64,000 nucleotides of DNA from Cupriavidus taiwanensis (GCF_900250115.1 NZ_LT984804.1:883301-947300); one strand, 5' to 3'; counted from the first letter of the stretch, positions 34,211-43,231 are shown. Notes: generated by a model not told the origin, from the sequence alone. A program made the numbers and translations.

Positions 34211-35104
34211 ATGGAGACGCGGGATATCGAGTACATCCTCGCCGTGGCGGCGCACGGTGGCATCGGCCGGGCCGCCGAGGCGCTGGGCATCAGCCAGCCG
34301 GCGCTGACCAAGGCGGTGCAACGGGTGGAAACGCAGGCGGGGCTGCCGTTGTTCGAGCGCACCGCCAACGGCATGGCCGCCACCTATGCCGGCACCCGCT
34401 TCCTCGAGCGCGCGCAGCGCATCCAGCTGGAGTACCAGGACGGCATCAAGGAGATGCTGGGCATCCGCACCGGCGAGCAGGGCATCCTGCGCGTCGGCTA
34501 TTCACCGTCGATCCCGGGCGACGTGGTCCTCGGTGCGTGCCAGCAGCTGGTGCGCGAGCGCCCGGTGGCGCGGCTGCGCCTGCGCCGCCGGCTCGCGCGC
34601 GACCTGCTGGACCTGCTCGCGGCCGGGGAGCTGGACATGGCGGTGGCGCCCACGCCGTCCGGCGCGCTGGCGGACACCTTCGCGGTGCAGCCGCTGTTCG
34701 ACGACCGGCTGGTGGTGGTGGCCGACCAGGGCCACGCGCTGCTGCGGCGGCGCAAGCTGCGGCTGGCCGACCTCGCCGACCAGGAATGGCTGCTGCCGGA
34801 GCGGCATATCACGCTGCGCCAGCAGGTCGACGCGGCGTTCCGCCAGCGCGGGCTGCCGGAGCCGCAGCCGCGCATCGAGATCGACTTCGGCAGCAGCTCG
34901 CTGTTCGCGCTGATGCAGGGCACGCAGATGCTGAGCATTGCCAACGCCGGCGGCGAGGCCATGCAGCGCGGCCTGCGCGTGCTGCCGCTGGGCATGGAGG
35001 AACTGGACCTGCGCCGGCGCATCGGCGTGGTTACGCGCGCCGGCGCCTACCTGTCGCCGCTGGCGCAGCGCCTGACGGGGCTGCTGCGCGAGCATAGCGG
35101 CTAG
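34211..35104 (+). CDS. LysR-family transcriptional regulator
   Basis: A 297-residue LysR protein with the HTH in residues 1-60 (METRDIEYILAVAAHGGIGRAAEALGISQPALTKAVQRVE) and an effector-binding domain. It is divergent from the ligase/ACAD/Bug/CoA-transferase genes (133-base spacer) and meets the other Bug gene tail to tail, 10 bases apart. It is the likely regulator of the first module and perhaps of both. Confidence 0.92.
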   Translation: METRDIEYILAVAAHGGIGRAAEALGISQPALTKAVQRVETQAGLPLFERTANGMAATYAGTRFLERAQRIQLEYQDGIKEMLGIRTGEQGILRVGYSPSIPGDVVLGACQQLVRERPVARLRLRRRLARDLLDLLAAGELDMAVAPTPSGALADTFAVQPLFDDRLVVVADQGHALLRRRKLRLADLADQEWLLPERHITLRQQVDAAFRQRGLPEPQPRIEIDFGSSSLFALMQGTQMLSIANAGGEAMQRGLRVLPLGMEELDLRRRIGVVTRAGAYLSPLAQRLTGLLREHSG

Positions 35105-35114
35105 CGCGGCGCGC

Positions 35115-36110
35115 CTACTGCAGCGGAATCCTCGCCACGGCCGCGAGCCGCTTCCAGCGCTCGATCTCGTCCTTCTGGTACTGCCGCATCTCGGCCGGCG
35201 ACGACAGGATCAGCCTGGTCGACTGGCGTGTGTAGTACTCGCGCACATCCGCGGCATTGCCCGCCTGCGTGAACAGGTCCTGCAGCCGTTTCACCACCGC
35301 CGGCGGCGTCCTCGCCGAGACCGCTGCCGCGACCCAGTTGTAGGCGAGGAAGTCCGGCAGGCCGGCCTCGGCGATGGAGGGCACGTCGGGCAGCAGCGGC
35401 GAGCGCTGCGGCGCGGTGTACGCCAGCGCGCGCACCTTGCCGCTGCGCGCCAGCTCGATCGCGCCGGTGGCGTCGACCACGGCGAAATCGACATTGGCCG
35501 CCAACACGCCATTGATGGCATCGCCGGCCCCCTTGTACGGCACCGCCGTGGTCTTGATGCGGGCCAGTTCGTTGAGCCATTCCGAATACAGCGTGTACGA
35601 GATCGAGCCCGAGCCGTAGTTCAGCGCGCCCGGACGCTTGCGCGCGTCGTCCAGCAGTTCGGCCAGCGTGCGGTAGGGCGAGCCGGCCGGCACGATGATC
35701 ACGCACGGGCCGCGCGACAGCAGCGTGATCGGGGCAAAGTCGGTGAGCGGGTCATACGGCAGCTTGCGGAAGGTGGCGGCATTGGTCGACAGCGTGGAAT
35801 TGCTGCCGATAAAGACGGTGTAGCCGTCGGCCGGCGCGTTCAGCGCGGTCTGCACGCCGATAAAGCCGTTGCCGCCAGGCTTGTTTTCGACCACCACGCC
35901 CTGTCCGGTCAGCTCGCCGATCTTCTTGGCGAACATGCGCGCGGTGGTGTCGGTGCCGCTGCCCGAAGGGAACGGCACGATGAAGCGCAGCGGCCGCGAC
36001 GGGAAGGCGTCGGCCTCGGCGGCATGCGCCGGCGTGGCAGCGCCCAGCAGCGCCAGCGCGGCCGGAAAAAGTCCGAGGAAGCGGCGGCGGGAACGTAAAG
36101 CCTGTTGCAT
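35115..36110 (-). CDS. Bug-family periplasmic solute-binding protein
   Basis: The 331-residue protein has a signal peptide (RRRFLGLFPAALALLGAATPAHA), then FPSRPLRFIVPFPSGSGTD, VVENKPGGNGFIG, PADGYTVFI and the C-terminal Bug helices. It is the last gene of the module that contains an acyl-CoA dehydrogenase, a CoA-transferase and an enoyl-CoA hydratase, 62 bases after the dehydrogenase. No TctA/TctB genes are nearby. The ligand is probably the same organic acid handled by the module. Confidence 0.92.
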   Translation of the reverse strand: MQQALRSRRRFLGLFPAALALLGAATPAHAAEADAFPSRPLRFIVPFPSGSGTDTTARMFAKKIGELTGQGVVVENKPGGNGFIGVQTALNAPADGYTVFIGSNSTLSTNAATFRKLPYDPLTDFAPITLLSRGPCVIIVPAGSPYRTLAELLDDARKRPGALNYGSGSISYTLYSEWLNELARIKTTAVPYKGAGDAINGVLAANVDFAVVDATGAIELARSGKVRALAYTAPQRSPLLPDVPSIAEAGLPDFLAYNWVAAAVSARTPPAVVKRLQDLFTQAGNAADVREYYTRQSTRLILSSPAEMRQYQKDEIERWKRLAAVARIPLQ

Positions 36111-36172
36111 GGTGGTCTCCTGACGGTGGAATGCCCGGCGTGTCTCCGCCGGTGCAAGGGATCGATGCGGGC

Positions 36173-37339
36173 CTAACGGCGCAGGCCGAGCAGGTCGCGC
36201 GCGACGACCCAGCGGTGCACTTCGCTGGGTCCTTCGTAGATGCGCATCAGCCGGGTCTCGTTGGCCATCTGCTGCAGTGGCAGCTCCTTGGTCATGCCCA
36301 TCGCGCCGAAGGTCTGCATGGCGTGGTCGATCACGTCCCAGGCCATTTCGGTGGCGAACACCTTGATCATCGACACCTGCGTGCGGGCTTCTTCTCCGGC
36401 GTCGATGCGGCTCGCGGCTTCGTAGGTCATCAGGCGGCAGGCGTGGATGCGCGTGGCGGCGTCGGCCACCCACCACTGGATCGCCTGGCGCTGCGCCAGC
36501 GGCGCGCCGAAGGTCTGCCGCTGCGGCGCGTATTCGCAGATCATGTCGAGCGCGCGCTGGGCGCGCCCGACGCACCACGCCGCCATCTGCACCCGGCGCG
36601 TCGACAGCCGCGCCTGCATCGGCGCGAAGCCCTGGCCTTCGGTGCCCAGCAACTGCGTGGCGGGAACGCGGCAGTCTTCCAGCACCACTTCATAGGTGGA
36701 ATGGCCGCCGATCATCGGGATACGGCGCTCCACGCGCAGGCCGGGCGTGCCGCGCTCGACGATAAAGGCGGAGATGCCGCCGCGCGCGCCGCGGGCCTTG
36801 TCGGTCACGGCCATGACGATGGTCCAGTCGGCGCGCGCCGCGCGGCTGATCCAGATCTTGCGGCCGTTCAACACCCAGTGCTCGCCATCGCGTTCGGCGC
36901 GGGTGGTCATCATGGCCGGGTCGCCGCCGGCGCCGGGCTCGGAAATGGCAATGGCCGATACGGTCTCGCCGCGCGCGTACGGGTCCAGGTAGCGCTCACG
37001 CTGGGCGTCGTTTGCGGTCAGCATCAGCATGCGCAGATTGGGCGAGTCCGGCGGCAGGTCGTAGGGCGTGATGGTCTTGCCGAGTTCTTCGTTGACGCCG
37101 ACCATCGCCACCGCGGGCAGGTCGGCGCCGCCCATTTCGGCTGGAGCATCCAGCCCCCACAGGCCAAGCTCGCGCGACAGGCCGTCGAGGCGCGCGTGTT
37201 CTTCCGGCAGCAGCGCGTGCTGTCCGCCCCCGGCCTCGCGGGCCAGCACCGCAGGTTCCAGCGGGATCAGCTGCTCGCGCACGAAGCGCGCGACCAGGTC
37301 CTTGAGCATGCGGTGTTCTTCATCGAGCTGGAAATTCAT
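36173..37339 (-). CDS. acyl-CoA dehydrogenase
   Basis: The 388-residue flavoenzyme has AIAISEPGAGGDPAMM near residue 130 (flavin/substrate loop), a GHSTYEVVLEDCRVP stretch, and IYEGPSEVHRWVVARDLL at the end with the catalytic Glu in YEG, so a canonical dehydrogenase is expected. It is placed between the CoA-transferase (13 bases) and Bug genes. It would introduce the 2,3-double bond that the enoyl-CoA hydratase of the same module hydrates. Confidence 0.93.
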   Translation of the reverse strand: MNFQLDEEHRMLKDLVARFVREQLIPLEPAVLAREAGGGQHALLPEEHARLDGLSRELGLWGLDAPAEMGGADLPAVAMVGVNEELGKTITPYDLPPDSPNLRMLMLTANDAQRERYLDPYARGETVSAIAISEPGAGGDPAMMTTRAERDGEHWVLNGRKIWISRAARADWTIVMAVTDKARGARGGISAFIVERGTPGLRVERRIPMIGGHSTYEVVLEDCRVPATQLLGTEGQGFAPMQARLSTRRVQMAAWCVGRAQRALDMICEYAPQRQTFGAPLAQRQAIQWWVADAATRIHACRLMTYEAASRIDAGEEARTQVSMIKVFATEMAWDVIDHAMQTFGAMGMTKELPLQQMANETRLMRIYEGPSEVHRWVVARDLLGLRR

Positions 37340-37352
37340 GCGTGTCTCCTTG

Positions 37353-38567
37353 TTATTCCCGGGCGCCGGCGGGTGCGCCGGCATGCGTGGCGGGCCGGGT
37401 GATGCCGGCTTCCCGCAGTACCTCCGCGGTGTGTTCGCCAAGCGCCGGCGCATGCCGGCGCAATGACAGCGGCGTGGCCGAAAAGCGCGCGGCCGGGCGC
37501 ACTTCGCGCAAGGGGCCTTCGGTCGGGTGCTGCGTTTGCTGGAACAGGCCGACGGCGCGCAGGTGCGGGTGATCGACCAGCGCATCGAGCCCGTAGATCG
37601 GCGTGGCGGGAATGTCGAGCGCTTCGAACAGCGCCATCCATTCGCCGGTGCTGCGCGCCGGCGTCAGTTCGGCGAGATGGCCGTACAGCGCGCGGATATT
37701 GGCATTGCGCTGCGCACGGTCGCCGACTTCATAGCGGTCGGCAAGGTCGTCGCGGCCGACCGCACGGAAGAAGGCATGCCAGTGGCGCTCGGTATAGGGC
37801 AGCGCGCAGATCCAGCCATCGCGGGTCGGCGCGGGGCGCCGACCGCCCTGCAGCAGGCGCGCGTAGCCGGCGCCAGCCGGGGGCGGATCGAAGGTCAGGC
37901 CGCCCAGGTGCTCGGTCATCACGAAGGCGGCCATGGTTTCGAGCATCGGCACCTCCACCATCTGGCCCACGCCGTGGCGCTCGCGGTACAGCAGCGCGGC
38001 CAGCACGGCATTGGCCAGCGCCAGCCCGGTGGTCTTGTCGGCGAGCAGGCTGGGCACGTACTCCGGGCGCCCGCCGTTGCCGGCGCCCAGCGCGACCAGT
38101 CCGCAGCCGGCCTGGATGATGTCGTCGAAGGCCGGCTTGTCGCGGTGCGGGCCGTCCTGGCCGAAGCCGGTGGCCATGCAGTAGACGATGCGCGGGTTGA
38201 GGCGCGCCACCTCGGCATAGCCGAAGCCGAGCCGCTCGATTGCCGCGACTCGCATGTTATGCACCAGCACGTCGGCGCCGGCGATCAGGCTGCGCAGCGC
38301 CGCCGCGCCCTCGGCGGTTTTCAGGTCGAGCACGACCGAGCGCTTGTTGCGGTTCAGCGCCAGGTAGATCGAACTCATGCCGGCGTGCTGCGACACGCCA
38401 TTGGCGCGCATCAGGTCGCCCTCGGGGCCTTCGACCTTGATCACGTCGGCGCCGAAGTCGGCCAGCACCTGCGTCGCCAGCGGGCCGAGCACGACCGCGG
38501 TCAGGTCCAGCACGCGGATGCCGTCGAGCGGGCCTGCCGGCGCCGCGCCATGGTCTGCTTCATTCAT
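37353..38567 (-). CDS. family III CoA-transferase (CaiB/BaiF type)
   Basis: The 404-residue enzyme carries the family III opening LDGIRVLDLTAVVLGPLATQVLADFGADVIKVE, NRNKRSVVLDLKT near residue 73, and the expected catalytic Asp in KPAFDDIIQAGCG near 150. The GGAGG ribosome site is 5 bases before the ATG. It is 11 bases from the enoyl-CoA hydratase gene and is the second CoA-transferase of the region. It probably makes the CoA thioester that enters the ACAD/hydratase steps, since this module lacks its own ligase. Confidence 0.92.
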   Translation of the reverse strand: MNEADHGAAPAGPLDGIRVLDLTAVVLGPLATQVLADFGADVIKVEGPEGDLMRANGVSQHAGMSSIYLALNRNKRSVVLDLKTAEGAAALRSLIAGADVLVHNMRVAAIERLGFGYAEVARLNPRIVYCMATGFGQDGPHRDKPAFDDIIQAGCGLVALGAGNGGRPEYVPSLLADKTTGLALANAVLAALLYRERHGVGQMVEVPMLETMAAFVMTEHLGGLTFDPPPAGAGYARLLQGGRRPAPTRDGWICALPYTERHWHAFFRAVGRDDLADRYEVGDRAQRNANIRALYGHLAELTPARSTGEWMALFEALDIPATPIYGLDALVDHPHLRAVGLFQQTQHPTEGPLREVRPAARFSATPLSLRRHAPALGEHTAEVLREAGITRPATHAGAPAGARE

Positions 38568-38578
38568 CGGTGCCTCCT

Positions 38579-39349
38579 TCAGCGGCGCTGGAACACAGGG
38601 GCGCGGCGCCCTGCCATGGCGGCGACGCCCTCGCGGAAATCCTCGCTGCGGAACTGGCCGCGCTGGATCGCCAGCTCGCGCTGGTTGACCTCGGCAATGC
38701 GGTCGGCCAGCCCCTCGCGCAGCGTGGCGCGCGTGGTTTCCACCGCCAGCGGGGCGGAGGCGGCGATCTCCTGCGCCAGCGCCATGGCGCTGGCGTCGAC
38801 TTCGTCCCTGGCCACCAGTTGGTCGGCCAGGCCGATGCCGGCCGCTTCGGTCCCGGTGATGCGCCGGCCGGTGTAGAACAGCAGCGCTGCCTGCTGCTCG
38901 CCCACCAGGCGCGGCAGCGTCAGGCTCAGGCCGAAGCCGGGATGGAAGCCAAGCCGGTTGAAGTTGGCGCTGAAACGCGCCTCGGCGCAGGTCACGCGGA
39001 AATCCGCCATCAGCGCCAGCCCGAGCCCCGCGCCGATGGCGGCGCCCGCCACCGCGGCGACGATGGGCTTGCGGTTGCGGTACAGCTTCATCGCATGGGT
39101 GTAGAAGGCGGCGGGGTCGCTGGCGACTTCGCCCTGGCCGCTGCCGCTGAAGTCGGCGCCGGCGCAGAACGCGCCGACGCCCGAGGCCAGCACGATGGCG
39201 CGGCAGTGGTGGTCGTGGTCCAGCGCCAGCAGGGTCTCGGCGAGGCGCCGCATTACCTCGGCATCGACAAAGTTATGTGGCGGGCGGGACAGCACCACGC
39301 GCGCGACGTGGCCGTCGCGGGTGACGTGGATCTCGGCAGCGGATGACAT
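38579..39349 (-). CDS. enoyl-CoA hydratase/isomerase family protein
   Basis: The 256-residue crotonase-fold protein has ASGVGAFCAGADFSGSG near residue 55 (oxyanion hole and CoA loop), AAVAGAAIGAGLGLALMADFRV near 100, and FHPGFGLSLTLPRLVGEQQAA near 140. Only one of the two usual catalytic acidic residues is obvious, so hydratase versus isomerase activity is uncertain. It is first in the module, divergent from an IclR gene across 107 bases with a palindrome. Confidence 0.9.
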   Translation of the reverse strand: MSSAAEIHVTRDGHVARVVLSRPPHNFVDAEVMRRLAETLLALDHDHHCRAIVLASGVGAFCAGADFSGSGQGEVASDPAAFYTHAMKLYRNRKPIVAAVAGAAIGAGLGLALMADFRVTCAEARFSANFNRLGFHPGFGLSLTLPRLVGEQQAALLFYTGRRITGTEAAGIGLADQLVARDEVDASAMALAQEIAASAPLAVETTRATLREGLADRIAEVNQRELAIQRGQFRSEDFREGVAAMAGRRAPVFQRR

Positions 39350-39422
39350 GCGGGGGGCTCCTCTGTGGTCGGCCGGCTCGGGGCCGTGTGCCCACAGTAT
39401 TCGCGCCGCGCCGCCGCGCCGC

Positions 39423-39449
39423 TATACTCGAATTTCACTCACTGAAATT
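39423..39449 (+). promoter_or_regulatory. candidate -10 and IclR-type operator
   Basis: TATACT (39423-39428) is a good -10 for the forward IclR gene. It is followed at once by the perfect inverted repeat AATTTCA-N5-TGAAATT (39431-39449), ending 7 bases before the ATG. Position and form fit autorepression by the IclR protein; the divergent hydratase operon could share it. Confidence 0.5.
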
Positions 39450-39456
39450 GACGGCG

Positions 39457-40293
39457 ATGCCTGACGCCATTCCGCCGCAGGGATCCACGCGCAGCGTGAC
39501 TCATCGGACCGGCCGCTTTACCCGGGACACCGCGGGCAGCCAGTCGCTCGAGCGCGGGCTGGTGCTGCTGCGTGCCTTCCGCGTCGGCACCACCAGCCTG
39601 ACCAATGCGGAACTGGCCGCGCGCACCGGCCTGCCGCGTCCGACCGTGAGCCGGCTGACGCGCTCGCTGGTCGATGCCGGCTTCCTGCGCTACGACGTCA
39701 ACGAACGCGCCTACCGGCTGGCGCCGGTGGTGCTGAGCCTGGCCGATGCATTCCACCAGTCCAGCCGCGCGCCGGAGATAGCGCTGCCGCTGATGCGCAA
39801 GGTGGCCGAGGCGGGCAAGGTCAATGTGGGGCTGGCCGTCGGCGACCAGCTGGAGATGGTGTACCTGGCGTCGATCCGGCACAGCCGCGACAGCGTGTCG
39901 CGCACGCGCCGCGTGGTGCCGGGCTCGCGCGTGCCGATGGAGCTGACGGCGATCGGCCTGTCATGGCTGGCGGCGCAGCCGGAGGAGGTGCGCCGGGATC
40001 TGCTGGCAGGCATCGCCGCGCGGCAGGGGGCGGCCTGGCCCGGCATGCGCGCGGGCGTGCTGCGCGGCATCGCGCAGGCCCAGCGCCACGGCCATTGCAC
40101 CGCGGCCTACCAGCCGGGGCATCTGCTGGCAGTGGGCGCGGCTTTCTCGGGCCCGGACCAGCAGCTGTACGGGCTCAACATCAGCTATCCGTTCAACGAG
40201 GCCGAGCGCCGCCGCGACCATGCGCGCCATGCCGCGCAACTGGAGCGCCTGGTCGCTGACATCCAGCAAGCGTGGCGGCGCGCCGCCGGCTAG
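39457..40293 (+). CDS. IclR-family transcriptional regulator
   Basis: The 278-residue protein has the IclR winged helix at about 25-85 (SQSLERGLVLLRAF, LTNAELAARTGLPRPTVSRLTRSLVDAGFLRYD) and the IclR effector domain from about 100. The ATG at 39457 gives a 25-residue disordered leader that is common in this family. Divergent from the hydratase/CoA-transferase/ACAD/Bug module, it is the probable controller of that module. Confidence 0.92.
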   Translation: MPDAIPPQGSTRSVTHRTGRFTRDTAGSQSLERGLVLLRAFRVGTTSLTNAELAARTGLPRPTVSRLTRSLVDAGFLRYDVNERAYRLAPVVLSLADAFHQSSRAPEIALPLMRKVAEAGKVNVGLAVGDQLEMVYLASIRHSRDSVSRTRRVVPGSRVPMELTAIGLSWLAAQPEEVRRDLLAGIAARQGAAWPGMRAGVLRGIAQAQRHGHCTAAYQPGHLLAVGAAFSGPDQQLYGLNISYPFNEAERRRDHARHAAQLERLVADIQQAWRRAAG

Positions 40294-40298
40294 CGGCG

Positions 40299-41177
40299 TC
40301 AGTACACCGGCGGCATGCCTTCCGGCCGGTTCTTGAAGCGCCGGTGGATCCAGTAATACTGCTCCGGCATGGTGGCGATCTGGGTTTCGAGGAAGGCGTT
40401 CATGCGGCGCGAGTCCTCCTCGACGCTGCCGGACGGAAAGCCTTCGAGCGGCTCGAACACGCGCAGCCGGTAGCCGCGGTAGTCGGGCAGCACTTCGGTG
40501 GTGAACGGCACCACGCGCGCGCCGGTCATGCTGGCCAGGCGCGAGGCCGAGGTCAGCGTGCACGCCGGCACGCCGAAAAACGGCACGAACACCGAATCGT
40601 TGATGCCGAAATCCATGTCCGCGGCCAGCATCACCGGGCAGCCGGCGCGCAGCGTGCGCACCACCTGCTTGCCGCTGCCGTTGCGCGGAATCATCTCGGC
40701 GCCGAAGCGCCCGCGCTGCGTGCGCGCAATCTGCTCCAGCAGCGGGCTGGACATGCGCGTGTACAGCGACGCCACCGGATGGCGCATCGAATAGAACATG
40801 CAGCCGGCCTCGATGCCGACGAAATGAAAGCCCATGAAGATGGTCGGATGTTCCGCGCATGAGGCCAGGTCGATGCGCGAATCCAGTTCGACCAGCTTGC
40901 CCAGCCGCTCGGCGTTGCCGAACCATTGCACGCCGCGCTCCAGGTAGCTGCGCAACACGTGGCCGAAGTGGTCACGCGCCAGCCGCTCGCGCTCGCCCGG
41001 ATCCATGTCCGGGAAGCACAGCGCCAGGTTGGTCTGGACGATGCGCCGGCGGCGGCTGGGGATGCGGTACAGCAACTTGCCGAGGGCGTCGCCCAGGCGG
41101 GCGGTCACGCCGTAGGGCAAGGCGGCAAAGAGCTTGAAGGCTGCAATGGCGAGCGCAGCCTGGAGCTGGTGCGTCAT
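40299..41177 (-). CDS. lpxL: LpxL/HtrB-type lipid A acyltransferase
   Basis: The 292-residue membrane-associated acyltransferase has an N-terminal amphipathic/hydrophobic helix, RIVQTNLALCFPDM near residue 47, the acyltransferase catalytic motif HFVGIE (HX4E) near 117-122, and the ARGRF-like GRFGAEMIPR block near 157. It would add a secondary acyl chain to lipid A. It is monocistronic and convergent with the IclR gene. Organisms of this group hold several LpxL/LpxM paralogues, so the chain and position are not assigned. Confidence 0.88.
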   Translation of the reverse strand: MTHQLQAALAIAAFKLFAALPYGVTARLGDALGKLLYRIPSRRRRIVQTNLALCFPDMDPGERERLARDHFGHVLRSYLERGVQWFGNAERLGKLVELDSRIDLASCAEHPTIFMGFHFVGIEAGCMFYSMRHPVASLYTRMSSPLLEQIARTQRGRFGAEMIPRNGSGKQVVRTLRAGCPVMLAADMDFGINDSVFVPFFGVPACTLTSASRLASMTGARVVPFTTEVLPDYRGYRLRVFEPLEGFPSGSVEEDSRRMNAFLETQIATMPEQYYWIHRRFKNRPEGMPPVY

Positions 41178-41608
41178 GAAGATCCTGGGGGCGGCAGCGC
41201 GGTCGGGACGGACCCGGGGGCAGGCGGCTGCGCGGCAATGGTTGGGCGCCACGCGGGTGGCGAGCGGCGGGCGCGGCAAGGCGCGAAGAGCAAGGGGCCG
41301 GCTCCCGGCACACGCCGGCGCCTGCTGCGCACCGTGTGCGCGTCGGGATGACAAAGCCGGGGCGGAACGCCAGGGCCCCCTGCGGCCCGGTCAGGCTGAC
41401 TGGGGTGTGCTATACGCCGCTTCGCAGCTTTGTGCCGAGGGCGCACTGTAGCACGATGCCCCGGGACCCCGGAATGGCGGTTACGACCGGTATCAAAGCA
41501 GCAACAGCTGCCGTCTGCGCAGCGCCCGGCGCAGGACAGCGAGGATGGTGACGATAAGGTGGCCTGGCAGCAAACATGGGCCCGGGCGCCGCGCCGGGCG
41601 CGCTGCCG
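41178..41608. other. intergenic region upstream of lpxL
   Basis: This 431-base gap lies between two reverse-strand genes and should hold the lpxL promoter. It is GC-rich, apart from a slightly AT-richer part near 41400-41500. I see no RNA gene, palindrome or reliable promoter. Confidence 0.45.
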
Positions 41609-41989
41609 TCAGCGTTGCCTCAGCTCGCCGAGGTAATAGTTGACCTCGGCCAGCAGCGCCGTATGGAATTCGGCCGGCAGCACGTGGTCGTCGGTCAGCG
41701 ACAGCAACTGGTCGATGCGCTGCCGGAACTGCCGCTGGGCGCTGGCGCGCGCATCGGGCGGCAGCGCCACGGCCATGGCGCACAGCATTTCGCGCATCAC
41801 CAGCAGCCGGGCGCCGTACTGGATCATGGCGTCGCCCTGGGTCTTGAGGTTCTGCGCAAGCTGTTCCGGCATGCCTTTGCGCGGCGCGCTGGGGCCGGAC
41901 GGCGCCGGCGGCGGCTCGGCGCGGTCCTTGCCGCTGGTCTGGGGCGCGGGTGTGCCCAGCATCTTGCCGAGCATGGGGATCTTGAACAT
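41609..41989 (-). CDS. hypothetical protein with Pro-rich N-terminus
   Basis: The 126-residue protein has a short N-terminal segment (MFKIPMLGKMLG), a Pro/Ser/Lys-rich flexible part (about 15-45), and a helical C-terminal domain (QLAQNLKTQGDAMIQYGARLLVMREMLCAM, later FHTALLAEVNYYLGELRQ). No family is recognised. The start at 41989 gives a compact protein; longer upstream forms would be Arg-rich and improbable. It lies 111 bases downstream of flhC on the same strand, possibly in the same transcript. Confidence 0.6.
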   Translation of the reverse strand: MFKIPMLGKMLGTPAPQTSGKDRAEPPPAPSGPSAPRKGMPEQLAQNLKTQGDAMIQYGARLLVMREMLCAMAVALPPDARASAQRQFRQRIDQLLSLTDDHVLPAEFHTALLAEVNYYLGELRQR

Positions 41990-42100
41990 GGGCGAGGCTC
42001 CGGGAGCGCCGGCGGCGGCGGGGTCGGTGCATCCATCATGGAAGGGTGCGCGTCGCCGGACTGTGCGCCAGCAGACCATGGCGCCGGGGCGCACGAGCCT

Positions 42101-42700
42101 TCATGCGCCGGCGGGGGCGGGCCTGCGGCCCTTGCCCGCGCGCGCCGGCGGCAGGCACAGGCCGCAGATGTAACGCTGGCGCGCATCGTCGGCGCACACC
42201 ACGAACTCGCCGCGGCAGCACCGGCAGCGCGCCAGCCGCAGCATGCCGCGCTCATAGAACCGGACCAGCATCCAGGCGCGGGTAAAACTGAGCTGGGCGG
42301 CCTCGCCGGTCGCGCACAGATGCTCCCGATACATGCGGAAGCCGGACAGGGTGGCATGGATGCCGTCCAGGTGGCCGGCACGGATCATGAAGCGGTAGGC
42401 GCCGAGCAGCATCGAGGCATGGGCGTTGGGACGCCAGGCCAGGAACCAGTCGGTCGAGAACGGCAGCATCCCCTTGGGCGGCGAGGCCCCGCAAAGCTCC
42501 TTGTACAGGCGGCTCAGCCGCTCGCGCGGCAGCGACACTTCCGCTTCCAGCACTTGCAGGCGCGCGCCCATGCCGATCATCTCGATCGCGAGCCGGGTTT
42601 GCTCCATGTCGTGCAGCACGCTCTTGCGGGCCGGTGCGGGCAACGGGCGGGACGTTGCCGCAGCTGGGCCGCCGACGGCGGCGACAGGGTGTGTGTCCAT
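42101..42700 (-). CDS. flhC: FlhC-like flagellar master regulator subunit (orphan)
   Basis: The 199-residue protein matches FlhC along its length: QTRLAIEMIGMGARLQVLEAE at about 34-54, SPPKGMLPFSTDWFLAW at 73-89, LSFTRAWMLVRF at 137-148, and the zinc site formed by C159/C162 and C179/C182 followed by PPARAGK. FlhC works with FlhD as an FlhD4C2 activator of flagellar genes. No flhD or flagellar gene is in the window, and the N-terminus has about 25 extra Pro/Ala-rich residues. GGAGGAGACC precedes the ATG. It is probably an extra copy that must find FlhD elsewhere or act differently. Confidence 0.92.
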   Translation of the reverse strand: MDTHPVAAVGGPAAATSRPLPAPARKSVLHDMEQTRLAIEMIGMGARLQVLEAEVSLPRERLSRLYKELCGASPPKGMLPFSTDWFLAWRPNAHASMLLGAYRFMIRAGHLDGIHATLSGFRMYREHLCATGEAAQLSFTRAWMLVRFYERGMLRLARCRCCRGEFVVCADDARQRYICGLCLPPARAGKGRRPAPAGA

Positions 42701-43002
42701 GGTCTCCTCCCGCGGGGACTGTCACGGTGCGGCGCTGTCCGCCTGCGCGCGTCCGGCCTGGCGTGATGGAGGACGATTCTTCGATCGTAGCCCGCTTATA
42801 TCCGTGATTCTTGTCAACAATCGCAATTCCACGATCGACGGCATCAATTTGCCCGGGTCCGTTGTTGGCGCAATTTGTCGGTGCCCGGCGCGCCAGCACG
42901 CCGGGCTGTAGGAGAAGCGCCCGCACGCTATCGGACAGACGCCGATTTAACGGTGCCGCCCATGGGCTACGCTGCAAGAACACCAATGACAGGGAGCAAC
43001 CC
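42701..43002. other. divergent region upstream of flhC
   Basis: About 300 bases between flhC and a small forward gene. The centre (about 42775-42850) is AT-richer than its surroundings and holds a perfect TTGACA on the reverse strand near 42811. A TATAAG follows at too short a distance for a standard promoter. Promoters of both genes are expected here but are not resolved. Confidence 0.4.
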
Positions 43003-43206
43003 ATGGCTGCAAACTTCCTGATCAGGCAGACCGCGCAGGGCTGGGAACTGACGGTCGAAAGCGCGCGCAAGGGCCTGGTCCAATGCGACGACCGCGACGT
43101 CGCCGTCAACATCGGCATGGCCGCGGCCAAGCGGCGCGGGGTGGTGCTGATCGTGCACGAAGACGAGGACGATGCCCCGCGCGGGCTCGCTCCCCTGGCC
43201 GCCTGA
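43003..43206 (+). CDS. small DUF2188-like protein
   Basis: A 67-residue soluble protein: FLIRQTAQGWELTVESARKGL, then an alanine-rich helix DVAVNIGMAAAKRRG and VVLIVHEDED. This strand-strand-helix-strand pattern resembles DUF2188 (compare the gene at 57918-58190). AGGGAG precedes the ATG and a terminator-like hairpin follows. Function unknown. Confidence 0.7.
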   Translation: MAANFLIRQTAQGWELTVESARKGLVQCDDRDVAVNIGMAAAKRRGVVLIVHEDEDDAPRGLAPLAA

Positions 43207-43231
43207 CGCGGCAACCCGGTTGCGTGACAAC

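Noticed and set aside
40282..40314. Bidirectional terminator between the IclR and LpxL genes
   Set aside because: GCCGCCGG/CCGGCGGC arms pair, but they are inside the coding ends of both genes and no T tract follows.
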